Source: an uncultured Oscillospiraceae bacterium (GTDB lineage Bacteria > Bacillota > Clostridia > Oscillospirales > Oscillospiraceae). Taken from it: DNA of 58,249 nucleotides. Location of the stretch: the NCBI GenBank assembly GCA_934675115.1, contig CAKUPH010000003.1, positions 1-58,249 of the forward strand. Direction: 5' to 3'. Numbering within the stretch: the first letter of the stretch is position 1; each line of letters starts with the position of its first letter. Below are positions 23,745 to 31,468 of the stretch, piece by piece. The translations under genes and the position numbers were made by a program. Under the pieces are notes generated by a model. That model was not told the origin of the DNA. It made no database searches and saw nothing but the letters and a program-made list of their open reading frames with translations.

Positions 23745-24569
23745 TTACGCCTTGTCCAGCGTCTCCGCCACACCGGCCAGCGGGTTGGGCTGATAGCTTT
23801 CAATGGTGCCCTCGTCCATGGCGCGGGCAACACCCGGGTCGATGGGCAGGCGGGCCAGCACGGGGATGCCCAACTGCTCTGCCGCCGCGTCAAGGCCGCT
23901 CTCGCCGAAGATGGCGTGCTCCTTCCCGCAGTCGGGGCAGCGGTAATAGCTGTAGTTCTCCACGAAGCCCAGCACGGGAACGTCCATCATCTGGGCCATC
24001 TTCACCGCCTTGGTGACGATCATGGACACCAGATCCTGGGGGGACGTGACCACGATGATGCCGTCCACCGGCAGGGACTGGAACACAGTCAGGGGCACGT
24101 CGCCGGTCCCGGGGGGCATGTCCACGAACAGATAGTCCAGATCGCCCCAGATGACATCCGTCCAGAACTGGGTGACGGTGCCCGCGATGACGGGGCCCCG
24201 CCAGATCACCGGGTCCGTTTCATTTTCCGTCAGCAGGTTCAGGCTCATCAGCTCCACGCCCCCCGCCGTCCGGCTGGCCAGAATGCCGAACTCGTTGCCC
24301 TCGGCCCGGCTGTGGATGCCGAAAGCCTTGGGGACGGAAGGGCCGGTGATGTCGGCGTCCATGACGCCGACCTTTTTGCCCCGGGCGGCCATGGCGGCGG
24401 CCAGCGCGCAGGTGACGGTGGACTTGCCCACGCCGCCCTTGCCGCTGACCACGGCGATCACCTTTTTGATGCTGGACAGCTCGTTGCAGGGCTTGCGCAG
24501 ATCCATGGGCTCCTGCCGCTCACTGCAGTTGGAGCCGCAGGATGAGCAGTCATGGGTGCAATCGCTCAT
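23745..24569 (-). CDS. mrp: Mrp/NBP35-family iron-sulfur carrier ATPase
   Basis: This 274-aa P-loop protein binds and transfers Fe-S clusters. It has an N-terminal cysteine cluster (CTHDCSSCGSNC, residues 4-15) as in NBP35-type members, a deviant Walker A VSGKGGVGKST (about 40-50), DADITGPSVPK, the MPPGTGD switch, and the C-terminal CPDC pair that bridges a cluster in the dimer. The start is the ATG at 24569 with GAAGGAG upstream. A cluster-carrier role fits an organism with many iron-sulfur enzymes such as the hydrogenase encoded here. Confidence 0.93.
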   Translation of the reverse strand: MSDCTHDCSSCGSNCSERQEPMDLRKPCNELSSIKKVIAVVSGKGGVGKSTVTCALAAAMAARGKKVGVMDADITGPSVPKAFGIHSRAEGNEFGILASRTAGGVELMSLNLLTENETDPVIWRGPVIAGTVTQFWTDVIWGDLDYLFVDMPPGTGDVPLTVFQSLPVDGIIVVTSPQDLVSMIVTKAVKMAQMMDVPVLGFVENYSYYRCPDCGKEHAIFGESGLDAAAEQLGIPVLARLPIDPGVARAMDEGTIESYQPNPLAGVAETLDKA

Positions 24570-24668
24570 TTGAAATACATCTCCTTCTTTTTTACAGGCG
24601 CGCGCCCGCCGCTCCCACGCGGCAAAAGGGGCGCGCCAAATTTTTGCGGATTTATTTTTGGAAATACC

Positions 24669-24697
24669 TTGACAGGCGAAGTATATCATGCTATTTT
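24669..24697 (+). promoter_or_regulatory. Promoter of the PadR/toastrack operon
   Basis: TTGACA (24669-24674), 17 bp, TATTTT (24692-24697). Confidence 0.75.
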
Positions 24698-24769
24698 ATG
24701 CTTACAGAGTTACTTCAACAGCCGATGTATCTCACACCGGCCGCAGCGCTAAGAAAGGAGCGTCTTTCC

Positions 24770-24949
24770 ATGAGCAGCACCGCCGCCCTCCGCCTGTGCC
24801 AGACGGAGCGCACCATTTCCTTCACCCTCACCCTTCCGCGGCCCCGCCTGCGCCCGCTGTTCCGGGCAAATCCGTCCGCCGCGCTGCGTCCGGAGCGGGC
24901 GTACACCCTGAACGAAGCGGCGTTTTTCGCGCAAAAGCCGCTGATCTGA
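24770..24949 (+). CDS. Small hypothetical protein ahead of PadR gene
   Basis: This 59-aa ORF has a good ribosome site (AAAGGAG, 9 nt before the ATG at 24770), a strong promoter 70 bp upstream and the next gene only 21 bp beyond its stop. The product is basic, rich in Arg, Leu and Pro (SFTLTLPRPRLRPLF) and has no recognised domain, signal peptide or membrane segment. It may be a genuine small protein or a leader peptide. The gene would be missed by length filters. Coding status rests on the ribosome site and position. Confidence 0.45.
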   Translation: MSSTAALRLCQTERTISFTLTLPRPRLRPLFRANPSAALRPERAYTLNEAAFFAQKPLI

Positions 24950-24970
24950 CCCGGAAAGGAGCATTTGCCC

Positions 24971-25309
24971 ATGTCCATTTCAGCTGACACCCTGCGGGGA
25001 CACACAGATATGATTATTTTAACACAACTTCTCCGCGGAGACAACTATGGTTACGAGATCAATAAAAATATTCAGCAGCGCACCGGCGGCCAGTACGGCT
25101 TCAAGGAGGCCACGCTGTATACCGCCTTCAAGCGGCTGGAGCAGAACGGCCTCATCACCTCCTACTGGGGGGCGGACGGCCCCGGCGCGCGCCGCCGGTA
25201 CTACTCCATCACGGAGCAGGGCCGGGAGCAGTGGCAGAAAAACATCGAGGAATGGGAGAACACCCGCGCCCTGCTGGACGCGCTGATCTCCCCGGAGGAG
25301 GTACATTGA
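24971..25309 (+). CDS. PadR-family transcriptional regulator
   Basis: This 112-aa winged-helix repressor has the typical features MIILTQLLRGDNYGYEINKN (about 16-35), FKEATLYTAFKRLEQNGLI and RRRYYSITEQG; the tail has a single helix for dimerisation. The start is the ATG at 24971, 9 nt after AAAGGAG; a TTG six bases upstream is too close to that site. It is followed after 1 bp by the HAAS/toastrack gene, a pairing common in Firmicutes, in which PadR controls its own operon and the membrane-stress partner. Confidence 0.93.
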   Translation: MSISADTLRGHTDMIILTQLLRGDNYGYEINKNIQQRTGGQYGFKEATLYTAFKRLEQNGLITSYWGADGPGARRRYYSITEQGREQWQKNIEEWENTRALLDALISPEEVH

Positions 25310-25310
25310 T

Positions 25311-26714
25311 ATGGATCAGATGAAGCAGAGATTTGTAAATTCCATCGCCAGCCGTCTGTCCGCCGCGCCGGACGGCACCGCCAAGGCGGAGCTGGTGGAG
25401 GAGCTGTCCGACAACCTCTATCAGCGGTTTGAGGAAATGACCGCCGCGGGCATGGACGAGGCCGCCGCCTTCGACGCCGCGCTGGACGATCTGGGGGACA
25501 CCGGAGAGCTGGTGGATTACCTCAAAAGCCTCGCCCCCGACGAGGGCCTGCCCCGGCCCGAGCCAGCCCCGGGTAAAGACGAGGACCAGGCGTGGAGCGG
25601 CATGGACGACCTGCTGGGCGACGTCAACGACATCGTCAGCGCCGCCATGGAGCAGGCGGGCGCGGCCCTGTCTCAGGCCAAGGACGCCCTGAAAAAAGCC
25701 GCCCAAAAGGGTGGCTGGCGCTCCGCCGACGGCTCCTTTGAGCTTCACGTGGACAGCCGGGACGACGACCACGGCGCGCACCCTTACGACGAGGGTCACG
25801 AGGACGTTTCCGCCGATGAGGAAGCGCCGGAGCACCAGGGGGGCGTTTTTTCTTACAGCTTCGGCTTTGACAAGGCCAAGGGCGGCTTTTTCGTCCAGCG
25901 GGACGGGTGGGACGGCGAGTCCGTCCCCGCCGGCGGCCTGCGGGGGATCGACGTTCAGGTCAGCGGCGACGTGACCGTCCGTCTGTCCGGCGATGACGCC
26001 GACGAGATCCGGCTGGACGGGGACACCGGAAAGCTGGAGGTCCGGGTCACCGACCGGGGCGTGCTGGCCATCCGGCAGGGCCGGACCGCCGCGTCCTCCT
26101 TCTTCTTCCAGCGGGGGCTGGATGCCGCCGACGTGGAGCTGTACCTGCCCCACCGGCGGTTCGAATTTCTTCAGGTGTCCACCGCCAGCGGCGACGTGGA
26201 GGTGGAACGGGGCGTGGAGACCGACCGCCTGTCCGTCCGCACCACCAGCGGCAGTCTCCGGGCACGGCCCGACTGCTGCGGCGCGCTGTATTTCAAGTCC
26301 TCCAGCGGCGACGTGGAGGCCGACGGCCTGACCGGAACCGCGCAGGCGGACACCGTCAGCGGGGATATCCGGCTGGACGGCCATCTGGAGCACGCGAAGC
26401 TCCACACCGTCAGCGGCGACGTGGAGCTCTCCGGCTCCTTCCAGACGGCGGAGCTCACCACCGTCTCCGGCGACATCCGGACGGAGACCGCCATCCTCCC
26501 TCTGTCCGCCGCCCTCACCAGCAAGTCCGGCGACTGCGGCCTCCGGGTGCCGGACGGCACGCCCTTCACCGTGGAGTTCCGGACCATCAGCGGCGAGTTC
26601 CGCTCCCGCCTGCCCCTGACCCGCACCAGCGGCGGCGCCCTCTATCTGGGCGGCGGGGAAAACCGGCTGACGATGAACTCCATCAGCGGCGACCTGATGC
26701 TGGATCAATTCTGA
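25311..26714 (+). CDS. HAAS-like/DUF4097 (toastrack) beta-repeat protein
   Basis: In this 467-aa protein residues 1-75 form a helical domain like DUF1700/HAAS (LVEELSDNLYQRFEEMTAAG), which usually partners PadR. After an acidic linker, residues 200-467 are DUF4097 beta-helix repeats with the recurring SGD motif (ISGVRTTSGSL-type turns: TASGDVEVERG, SSSGDVEADG, VSGDIRLDG, TVSGDVELSG, TISGEFRSRL). No signal peptide or transmembrane helix is visible, so it may be cytoplasmic or use an unusual export route. The ATG at 25311 nearly abuts the PadR stop, so they are coupled. Function unknown; envelope-stress signalling is inferred from family context. Confidence 0.85.
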   Translation: MDQMKQRFVNSIASRLSAAPDGTAKAELVEELSDNLYQRFEEMTAAGMDEAAAFDAALDDLGDTGELVDYLKSLAPDEGLPRPEPAPGKDEDQAWSGMDDLLGDVNDIVSAAMEQAGAALSQAKDALKKAAQKGGWRSADGSFELHVDSRDDDHGAHPYDEGHEDVSADEEAPEHQGGVFSYSFGFDKAKGGFFVQRDGWDGESVPAGGLRGIDVQVSGDVTVRLSGDDADEIRLDGDTGKLEVRVTDRGVLAIRQGRTAASSFFFQRGLDAADVELYLPHRRFEFLQVSTASGDVEVERGVETDRLSVRTTSGSLRARPDCCGALYFKSSSGDVEADGLTGTAQADTVSGDIRLDGHLEHAKLHTVSGDVELSGSFQTAELTTVSGDIRTETAILPLSAALTSKSGDCGLRVPDGTPFTVEFRTISGEFRSRLPLTRTSGGALYLGGGENRLTMNSISGDLMLDQF

Positions 26715-26772
26715 GCACCAAATTTTTATATAATTTTAAGACAAAAAGAAGGATTTTTTCATCGGGGCGCTG

Positions 26773-26778
26773 TATAAT
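26773..26778 (+). promoter_or_regulatory. -10 box of pspC-like gene
   Basis: TATAAT, 49 bp before the ATG at 26827. No good -35 is seen, which may indicate regulation or an alternative sigma factor. Confidence 0.45.
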
Positions 26779-26826
26779 AGCATCATCAAGAACAGAAAGA
26801 GAACGACCTGTAAGGAGGAATCCGTT

Positions 26827-27030
26827 ATGAAAAAACTGTATCGTACCGAAGGCCCCGACGCCAAGATCTGCGGCGTCTGCGGCGGCGTGGCGGAATATTT
26901 CGGCATCGACCCCACGCTGGTCCGGGTCATCACCGCTATCCTGTTTCTGGCCGGGGGCCTGTCCCTGTGGGTATACATCATCGCCGCCATCATCATGCCC
27001 AAGAAGAGCGACGTCTATCCCGGCTACTGA
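26827..27030 (+). CDS. PspC-domain membrane protein
   Basis: This 67-aa protein is a single PspC domain: KKLYRTEGPDAKICGVCGGV (residues 2-21), AEYFGIDPTLVRV and one transmembrane helix (about 38-58, ILFLAGGLSLWVYIIAAIIM), followed by a short polar tail. PspC proteins take part in phage-shock-type membrane stress responses. A strong AAGGAGG site precedes the ATG. It follows the PadR/toastrack operon but has its own -10 box. A further small membrane protein is encoded 21 bp downstream. Confidence 0.92.
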   Translation: MKKLYRTEGPDAKICGVCGGVAEYFGIDPTLVRVITAILFLAGGLSLWVYIIAAIIMPKKSDVYPGY

Positions 27031-27051
27031 GTCCGGAGTGAGGACGCAGCC

Positions 27052-27216
27052 ATGAAAGACAGCCACGCCGTTCAGAAAACGGTCAAGACCGGCATCACCT
27101 TCGGCAGCGCGCTGGCTATGGTCATCAGCTACACCACGTGGCACTCTGTGGGCTGGGCCATTGTCCACGGCCTGTTCAGCTGGCTTTATGTCATTTATTT
27201 TGTTCTGAGATACTAA
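27052..27216 (+). CDS. Small conserved-looking membrane protein (54 aa)
   Basis: This 54-aa ORF starts MKDSHAVQKTVKTGITFG and contains two hydrophobic stretches, GSALAMVISYTTW and SVGWAIVHGLFSWLYVIYFV. The composition is that of a small double-spanning membrane protein; I recall similar sequences annotated as hypothetical in gut Clostridia and Bacteroides. It lies 21 bp after pspC with a GGAGTGAGGA ribosome site and is followed at once by a terminator, so it is the last gene of that transcript. Function unknown; membrane-stress context. Confidence 0.75.
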   Translation: MKDSHAVQKTVKTGITFGSALAMVISYTTWHSVGWAIVHGLFSWLYVIYFVLRY

Positions 27217-27223
27217 TTGCCCG

Positions 27224-27262
27224 CGGGCCTGGAGCCATCGCTCCGGGCCCGTTCCTTTTTTC
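27224..27262 (+). terminator. Terminator after the small membrane protein
   Basis: CGGGCCTGGAGC (27224-27235) pairs with GCTCCGGGCCCG (27240-27251) with one G-U pair, followed by TTCCTTTTTTC. Confidence 0.88.
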
Positions 27263-27291
27263 TTGTGAAACGCTCCGGGATGGGCTATAAT
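27263..27291 (+). promoter_or_regulatory. ymdB operon promoter
   Basis: TTGTGA (27263-27268), 17 bp, TATAAT (27286-27291). Confidence 0.65.
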
Positions 27292-27331
27292 GAAGCCGCG
27301 ACATACATTTACCGACAAGGAGGACACAGCG

Positions 27332-28111
27332 ATGGAGCTTCGGGTTCTCGCGGTGGGCGACGTGGTGGGCGACGCGGGGGTGGACTATCTCCGGCGGCAC
27401 CTGCCCGCCCTGCGGCGGACATATCACGCGGACTTCACGGTGGTCAACGGAGAAAACGCCGCCAGCCACGGCCTGCTGCCCCGTCAGGCGGAGGACATCT
27501 TCGCCGCCGGGGCCGACGTGATCACCATGGGCAATCATACATGGGACAAACAACAGATCGTATCGTTCATGGAGGGCAATCCCTACATCATCCGCCCCGC
27601 CAACTACACCGGCCGGGCCCCCGGTCGGGGCTGGGGGGTGTACGACGGCCCCCGGGGCCTGCGCATCCGGGTGGTGAACCTCATCGGCCGGTGCGGCATG
27701 GACGCGAATTTTGACAACCCCTTCTTCAAAATGGACGAAATTTTATCGGCGGACGACGCGGACGTCACGCTGGTGGACTTCCACGCCGAGGCCACCAGCG
27801 AGAAGCTGGCCATGGCATGGTATCTGGACGGCCGGGCGCAGGCCCTCTGGGGCACCCACACCCACGTTCCCACCGCCGACTGCCAGACCCTGCCCGGCGG
27901 CATCGGCTGCGTTTGCGACCTCGGCATGACCGGCCCGGCGTATTCCGTCATCGGCATCAGGCCGGAGCAGGCCATCAACCGCTTCCTCGGCGGCCTGCCC
28001 CAGCGGTTTCAGCCCGCGGAGGGCCCCTGCAAGCTCAACGCTGTCCTCTTCACCGTCGACACCGCCCACCGCCGCTGCACCGCCGTGGAGCGGGTGGACA
28101 TTGAGGGGTGA
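27332..28111 (+). CDS. ymdB: YmdB-family metallophosphoesterase
   Basis: This 259-aa protein of the TIGR00282/YmdB calcineurin-like family hydrolyses 2',3'-cyclic nucleotides and, in Bacillus, affects biofilm and sporulation decisions. Motifs are AVGDVVGDAG (about 6-15), NGENAASHGL, GNHTWDK and the late WGTHTHVPTAD. The length matches the family. The start is the ATG at 27332, 8 nt after AAGGAGG; an earlier in-frame ATG at 27290 overlaps the promoter -10. It is the first gene of an operon with yhaO (5 bp away) and yhaN. Confidence 0.93.
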   Translation: MELRVLAVGDVVGDAGVDYLRRHLPALRRTYHADFTVVNGENAASHGLLPRQAEDIFAAGADVITMGNHTWDKQQIVSFMEGNPYIIRPANYTGRAPGRGWGVYDGPRGLRIRVVNLIGRCGMDANFDNPFFKMDEILSADDADVTLVDFHAEATSEKLAMAWYLDGRAQALWGTHTHVPTADCQTLPGGIGCVCDLGMTGPAYSVIGIRPEQAINRFLGGLPQRFQPAEGPCKLNAVLFTVDTAHRRCTAVERVDIEG

Positions 28112-28116
28112 CGGCC

Positions 28117-29199
28117 ATGCTCAGACTCCTTCACGCCGCCGACTTTCATCTGGACTCCCCCTTTTCCGGACTGACCGCCGCCCAGAGCGCCCAGCGCCGC
28201 CGGGAGCTGCGGCAGCTCCCCGCACGGCTGGCGGAACTGGCCCGAAGGGAGGGGGTCGATCTGGTGCTGCTGCCCGGCGACCTCTTCGACGGGGAGCGGG
28301 TGTACCCGGAGACCATCGACGCGCTGGCCGCCGCACTGTCGGACATGGCCGTGCCGGTGTTCATCGCCCCGGGCAACCACGACTGCTGCGGTCCCCGCTC
28401 GCCCTATCTCACGGCAAAATGGCCGGAAAACATCCACATTTTTACCTCTGAAGCCCTCACTTCCGTAGAGCTTCCCGCCCTTAACTGCGTGGTCCACGGC
28501 TGCGCCTTCACCGCCCCCCACCGGGAGAGCGACCCGCTGGCCGGATTTTCCGCTCCGGCGGACGGACGGCTCCACCTGCTGTGCCTTCACGGCGAGGTGG
28601 GCCAGTCCGGCACCTACGCACCCATCGCTCCCCAGTCGCTGGAACGCTCCGGCGCGGCCTACGCCGCGCTGGGCCACATCCACGCCTGCTCCGGACTCAT
28701 GTTCGCCGGAAATACCCCGTGGGCCTACTCCGGCTGCCCGGAGGGCCGGGGCTTTGACGAGTGCGGCGAAAAGGGCGCGCTGCTGGTGACGCTGGGGGAG
28801 GAAGGCGGCCCGTCCGCCCGGTTCGTCCCCACCTGCCTGCGGCAGTACCGCATTGAGACGCTGACCGTGCCGGAAGCCGCCCCGGAGACCGCCCTTTCAA
28901 CGGAAAACAGCCCCGATCTGGTGCGGCTCCTTCTCCGGGGAGAGCGGGCCCGGCCGCTGGATCTGGCGGGCCTGCAGGCACAGTGGGCGGACCGGTTTTT
29001 CTACCTTGAGCTGCGGGACGAGACCACGCTGCCCCAGGACCTGTGGGTCAGAGCGGAGGAGGACAGCCTGACCGGCCTGTTCCTCCGGGAGATGCGCGCC
29101 CGGCTGGAGCGGGCCGATGAAGCCGGCCGGCCCCGGCTGCTGCTGGCCGCCCGGTTCGGCCTTGCCGCACTGGAGAGAGGGGAGGACCCGCGCCCATGA
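28117..29199 (+). CDS. yhaO: YhaO-like DNA repair metallophosphoesterase (SbcD/Mre11 family)
   Basis: This 360-aa protein has a calcineurin-like nuclease domain with LLHAADFHLDSPF (about 4-16), LLPGDLFDGE, APGNHD (about 85-90), CLHGEV and ALGHIHA. The first motif has Asp-Phe-His where SbcD has Asp-xHis, so all metal ligands are kept. The C-terminal part is specific to YhaO. The start is the ATG at 28117, 8 nt after GAGGGG; a GTG at 28108 overlaps that site. It overlaps yhaN by 4 nt; the two probably form a nuclease-ATPase complex like SbcCD/Mre11-Rad50. Confidence 0.9.
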   Translation: MLRLLHAADFHLDSPFSGLTAAQSAQRRRELRQLPARLAELARREGVDLVLLPGDLFDGERVYPETIDALAAALSDMAVPVFIAPGNHDCCGPRSPYLTAKWPENIHIFTSEALTSVELPALNCVVHGCAFTAPHRESDPLAGFSAPADGRLHLLCLHGEVGQSGTYAPIAPQSLERSGAAYAALGHIHACSGLMFAGNTPWAYSGCPEGRGFDECGEKGALLVTLGEEGGPSARFVPTCLRQYRIETLTVPEAAPETALSTENSPDLVRLLLRGERARPLDLAGLQAQWADRFFYLELRDETTLPQDLWVRAEEDSLTGLFLREMRARLERADEAGRPRLLLAARFGLAALERGEDPRP

Positions 29200-31139
29200 A
29201 GATCAAAAAAATGACCGCCGTCTTCGGCGGCCTTGACAACGCCGTTCTCACCCCCGGGGACGGGCTCACCGTCATCACTGCCCCCAACGAGGGGGGCAAG
29301 TCCACCTGGGCGGGCTTCTGGCGGGCCATGCTCTACGGCATCGACACCCGGGAGCGGGACAAGGCGGGCTATCTCGCCGACAAGAACCGCTTTCAGCCGT
29401 GGTCCGGCGCTCCCATGCGGGGAGAGGTGGAGCTGGAATGGCAGGGAAAGGACATTACGATCCGTAGATTCCCAACGAAAAATAACCCATTCGGCGGGTT
29501 TGAGGCGGTCTACACCGCCACCGGCGACTCGGTGCCCGGCCTGATCGCCGCCAACGTGGGTGAGACCCTCACCGGAGCCAGCCGGGAGGTGTACCTCCGC
29601 TCCGCCTTCGTGGGGCAGGGGGGCGCGGCCATCAGCCCCAGCGGCGAGCTGGAAGCCCGCATCGCCGCGCTGGCCACTGCCGGGCAGGAGGACGTGTCCT
29701 ACTCGGACGCGGAGCGGACGCTGAAGGACTGGCGCAACCGCCGCCGGGCAAACCGGGCCAATGGCCTGATCCCGGAGCTGCAAGGCGAGCTGTCCGAAAC
29801 GGAGCAGACCATCAGCGCCATGGCCCGGGCCCGGAGCCAGATCGACGCCGCGGGGGACGAGCTTGTCCGGCTGGAGCGGGAGCGTGCCCAGCTCAGGCAG
29901 GACGCGGAGATCTGGGAGCGGCTGGAACGTCACGCCCTGAACCGCCGGTACGGCGAAGCGCAGGCGCAGCTGGCGGAAGCCAAAGCCAAGCTGGCCGCCA
30001 TGACGCCCCCCGACCCGGAGATGGCGGACTGGACGGCGCAGGAAGCCCGGGACTGGGCGGACGCGGAGGATGCGCAGTACCGTCAGGCCCTCGACACCCG
30101 CCGCCGGGCGCTGGAACGCCGGGACGCGCAGGAGGAGAAGTCGAAAAAAAGCTGCCGCACCGCCCTCATCCTCGCGCTGGCCCTCGTGGCCGCCGCGGCC
30201 CTGCTGGGGGTGCTCATCGGCCTGAAAATCCTGCCCCTCAGCCCGAATTTCTGCCTGTACCTGCTCATCGGCGCGGCGGCGGGGCTGCTGGCCTACAATC
30301 AGGCCCGGCTCCGGGCCCATCAGGCGCTGGAAGCCATAGAGATCCCGGAGGAACCGGAATCCGGCGACTGGCAGGAGCAGGCCCGGCGGCACGCCGACTA
30401 CCTCGCCGCCCGGCAGCGGGCGGAGGATGAGCTCCGCCATCTGCAAAGCCGGGTGGCCGACCTGAAGGCACAGGGCGCGCGGGAGTTTGACACGCTGGAA
30501 TATCTGGAGCCCCCCGCCCGCTCCAAGGCGGACACAAAGCTCCGGCTGGAGGCGGTGGAGGGTGAGCTTTCCCGCTGCCGCGACAGCCTTTCCCGCTGGG
30601 AGGGCGCGCTCCAGCAGATGGGCGGCCCGGACGAGCTGGAAGCCCGCCGCAGTCAGCTCCAGTCGGAGCTGGCCGTCCGCACGGAGGAGTACGACGCTCT
30701 CAGCGACGCCATGGACGCCCTGTCCGCCGCCAACGACGCCCTGCGCCAGCGGTTCTCCCCGGCCCTCAATCAGGCAGCGGGGGAGCTGTTCGCCGCCCTC
30801 ACCGGCGGGAAGTACCAGAAGCTCTCGCTGGCCCGGGACTTTTCCGCTCAGGCCGCGGCGGGGGACAGCCCGCTGCCCCACACCGCCCTCGCCCTGTCCA
30901 CCGGCACGGCGGAGCAGCTCTATCTGGCCGTCCGGCTGGCCCTGTGCCGCCTGACGCTCCCCGATGCCCCCATCTGGCTGGACGACGCCCTCGCCGCCTT
31001 CGACGAGGAGCGCATGGCGCTGGCCCTCGGCCTGCTCCGGGACTTGGGGAAAGAGCGGCAGATCCTGCTTTTCTCCTGTCACCGGCGGGAGGGGGACTGG
31101 GCCGCCGCCCACGGCGTCCCGGCGCTGACCCTCAGCTGA
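29196..31139 (+). CDS. yhaN: YhaN-like AAA/SMC-type ATPase
   Basis: This 647-aa Rad50/SbcC-like ATPase has Walker A APNEGGKST (about 29-37), coiled-coil segments about 195-265 and 390-530, a membrane-like hydrophobic hairpin between them (about 325-370: TALILALALVAAAALLGVLI and FCLYLLIGAAAGLLAY), an ABC signature LSTGTAEQLYLAVRLAL (about 565-581) and Walker B PIWLDDALAAFD. The hairpin replaces the zinc hook of SbcC, which suggests membrane association of the complex. It is the third gene of the ymdB-yhaO-yhaN operon and is translationally coupled to yhaO. Confidence 0.9.
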   Translation: MKIKKMTAVFGGLDNAVLTPGDGLTVITAPNEGGKSTWAGFWRAMLYGIDTRERDKAGYLADKNRFQPWSGAPMRGEVELEWQGKDITIRRFPTKNNPFGGFEAVYTATGDSVPGLIAANVGETLTGASREVYLRSAFVGQGGAAISPSGELEARIAALATAGQEDVSYSDAERTLKDWRNRRRANRANGLIPELQGELSETEQTISAMARARSQIDAAGDELVRLERERAQLRQDAEIWERLERHALNRRYGEAQAQLAEAKAKLAAMTPPDPEMADWTAQEARDWADAEDAQYRQALDTRRRALERRDAQEEKSKKSCRTALILALALVAAAALLGVLIGLKILPLSPNFCLYLLIGAAAGLLAYNQARLRAHQALEAIEIPEEPESGDWQEQARRHADYLAARQRAEDELRHLQSRVADLKAQGAREFDTLEYLEPPARSKADTKLRLEAVEGELSRCRDSLSRWEGALQQMGGPDELEARRSQLQSELAVRTEEYDALSDAMDALSAANDALRQRFSPALNQAAGELFAALTGGKYQKLSLARDFSAQAAAGDSPLPHTALALSTGTAEQLYLAVRLALCRLTLPDAPIWLDDALAAFDEERMALALGLLRDLGKERQILLFSCHRREGDWAAAHGVPALTLS

Positions 31140-31142
31140 AAC

Positions 31143-31180
31143 AAAACCCGCCCCGCAGATGACTGCGGGACGGGTTTTTC
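31143..31180 (+). terminator. Terminator of the ymdB-yhaO-yhaN operon
   Basis: AACCCGCCCCGCAG (31145-31158) pairs with CTGCGGGACGGGTT (one mismatch), followed by TTTTCG. Confidence 0.85.
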
Positions 31181-31252
31181 GTTATTGTCCGTTTTATGGG
31201 ACATCTTCTTTCGTATAATCAGGACAGCAAAAGACGAAAGGGTGTGCCTGAA

Positions 31253-31369
31253 ATGTATGAACTGGAATTTGTAAGAGGTCATGTGGAGGTCTATCTGGAC
31301 GGGGCGTTCTGCTTTTCCGCAGACACCCGGGGCGAGGCCGAGGCGGAGATCGCCGCCATGTCCGCCTGA
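31253..31369 (+). CDS. Very small hypothetical protein (38 aa)
   Basis: This 38-aa ORF, MYELEFVRGHVEVYLDGAFC followed by a short acidic helix, has a TATAAT at 31214-31219 and a GAAAGGG ribosome site about 10 nt before the ATG. It stands alone between the yhaN terminator and the HtrA terminator. The beta-hairpin-plus-helix pattern resembles small conserved proteins I recall from Clostridia, but no function is known. Its promoter, ribosome site and isolated position support expression. Confidence 0.55.
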   Translation: MYELEFVRGHVEVYLDGAFCFSADTRGEAEAEIAAMSA

Positions 31370-31379
31370 CCTGCATCAC

Positions 31380-31419
31380 AAAAATCACGGCCCGCGCCGG
31401 AAGTCCCTGCGCGGGCCGC
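31380..31419 (-). terminator. Terminator of the HtrA gene
   Basis: On the minus strand CGGCCCGCGC pairs with GCGCGGGCCG (31419-31410 with 31397-31388), followed by TGATTTTT. It can also stop the small ORF transcript from the other side. Confidence 0.75.
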
Positions 31420-31468
31420 TTTATGCGCGCTTTATTTCATCGCCGCCATGGGCGTTGTCTTACCCGGT

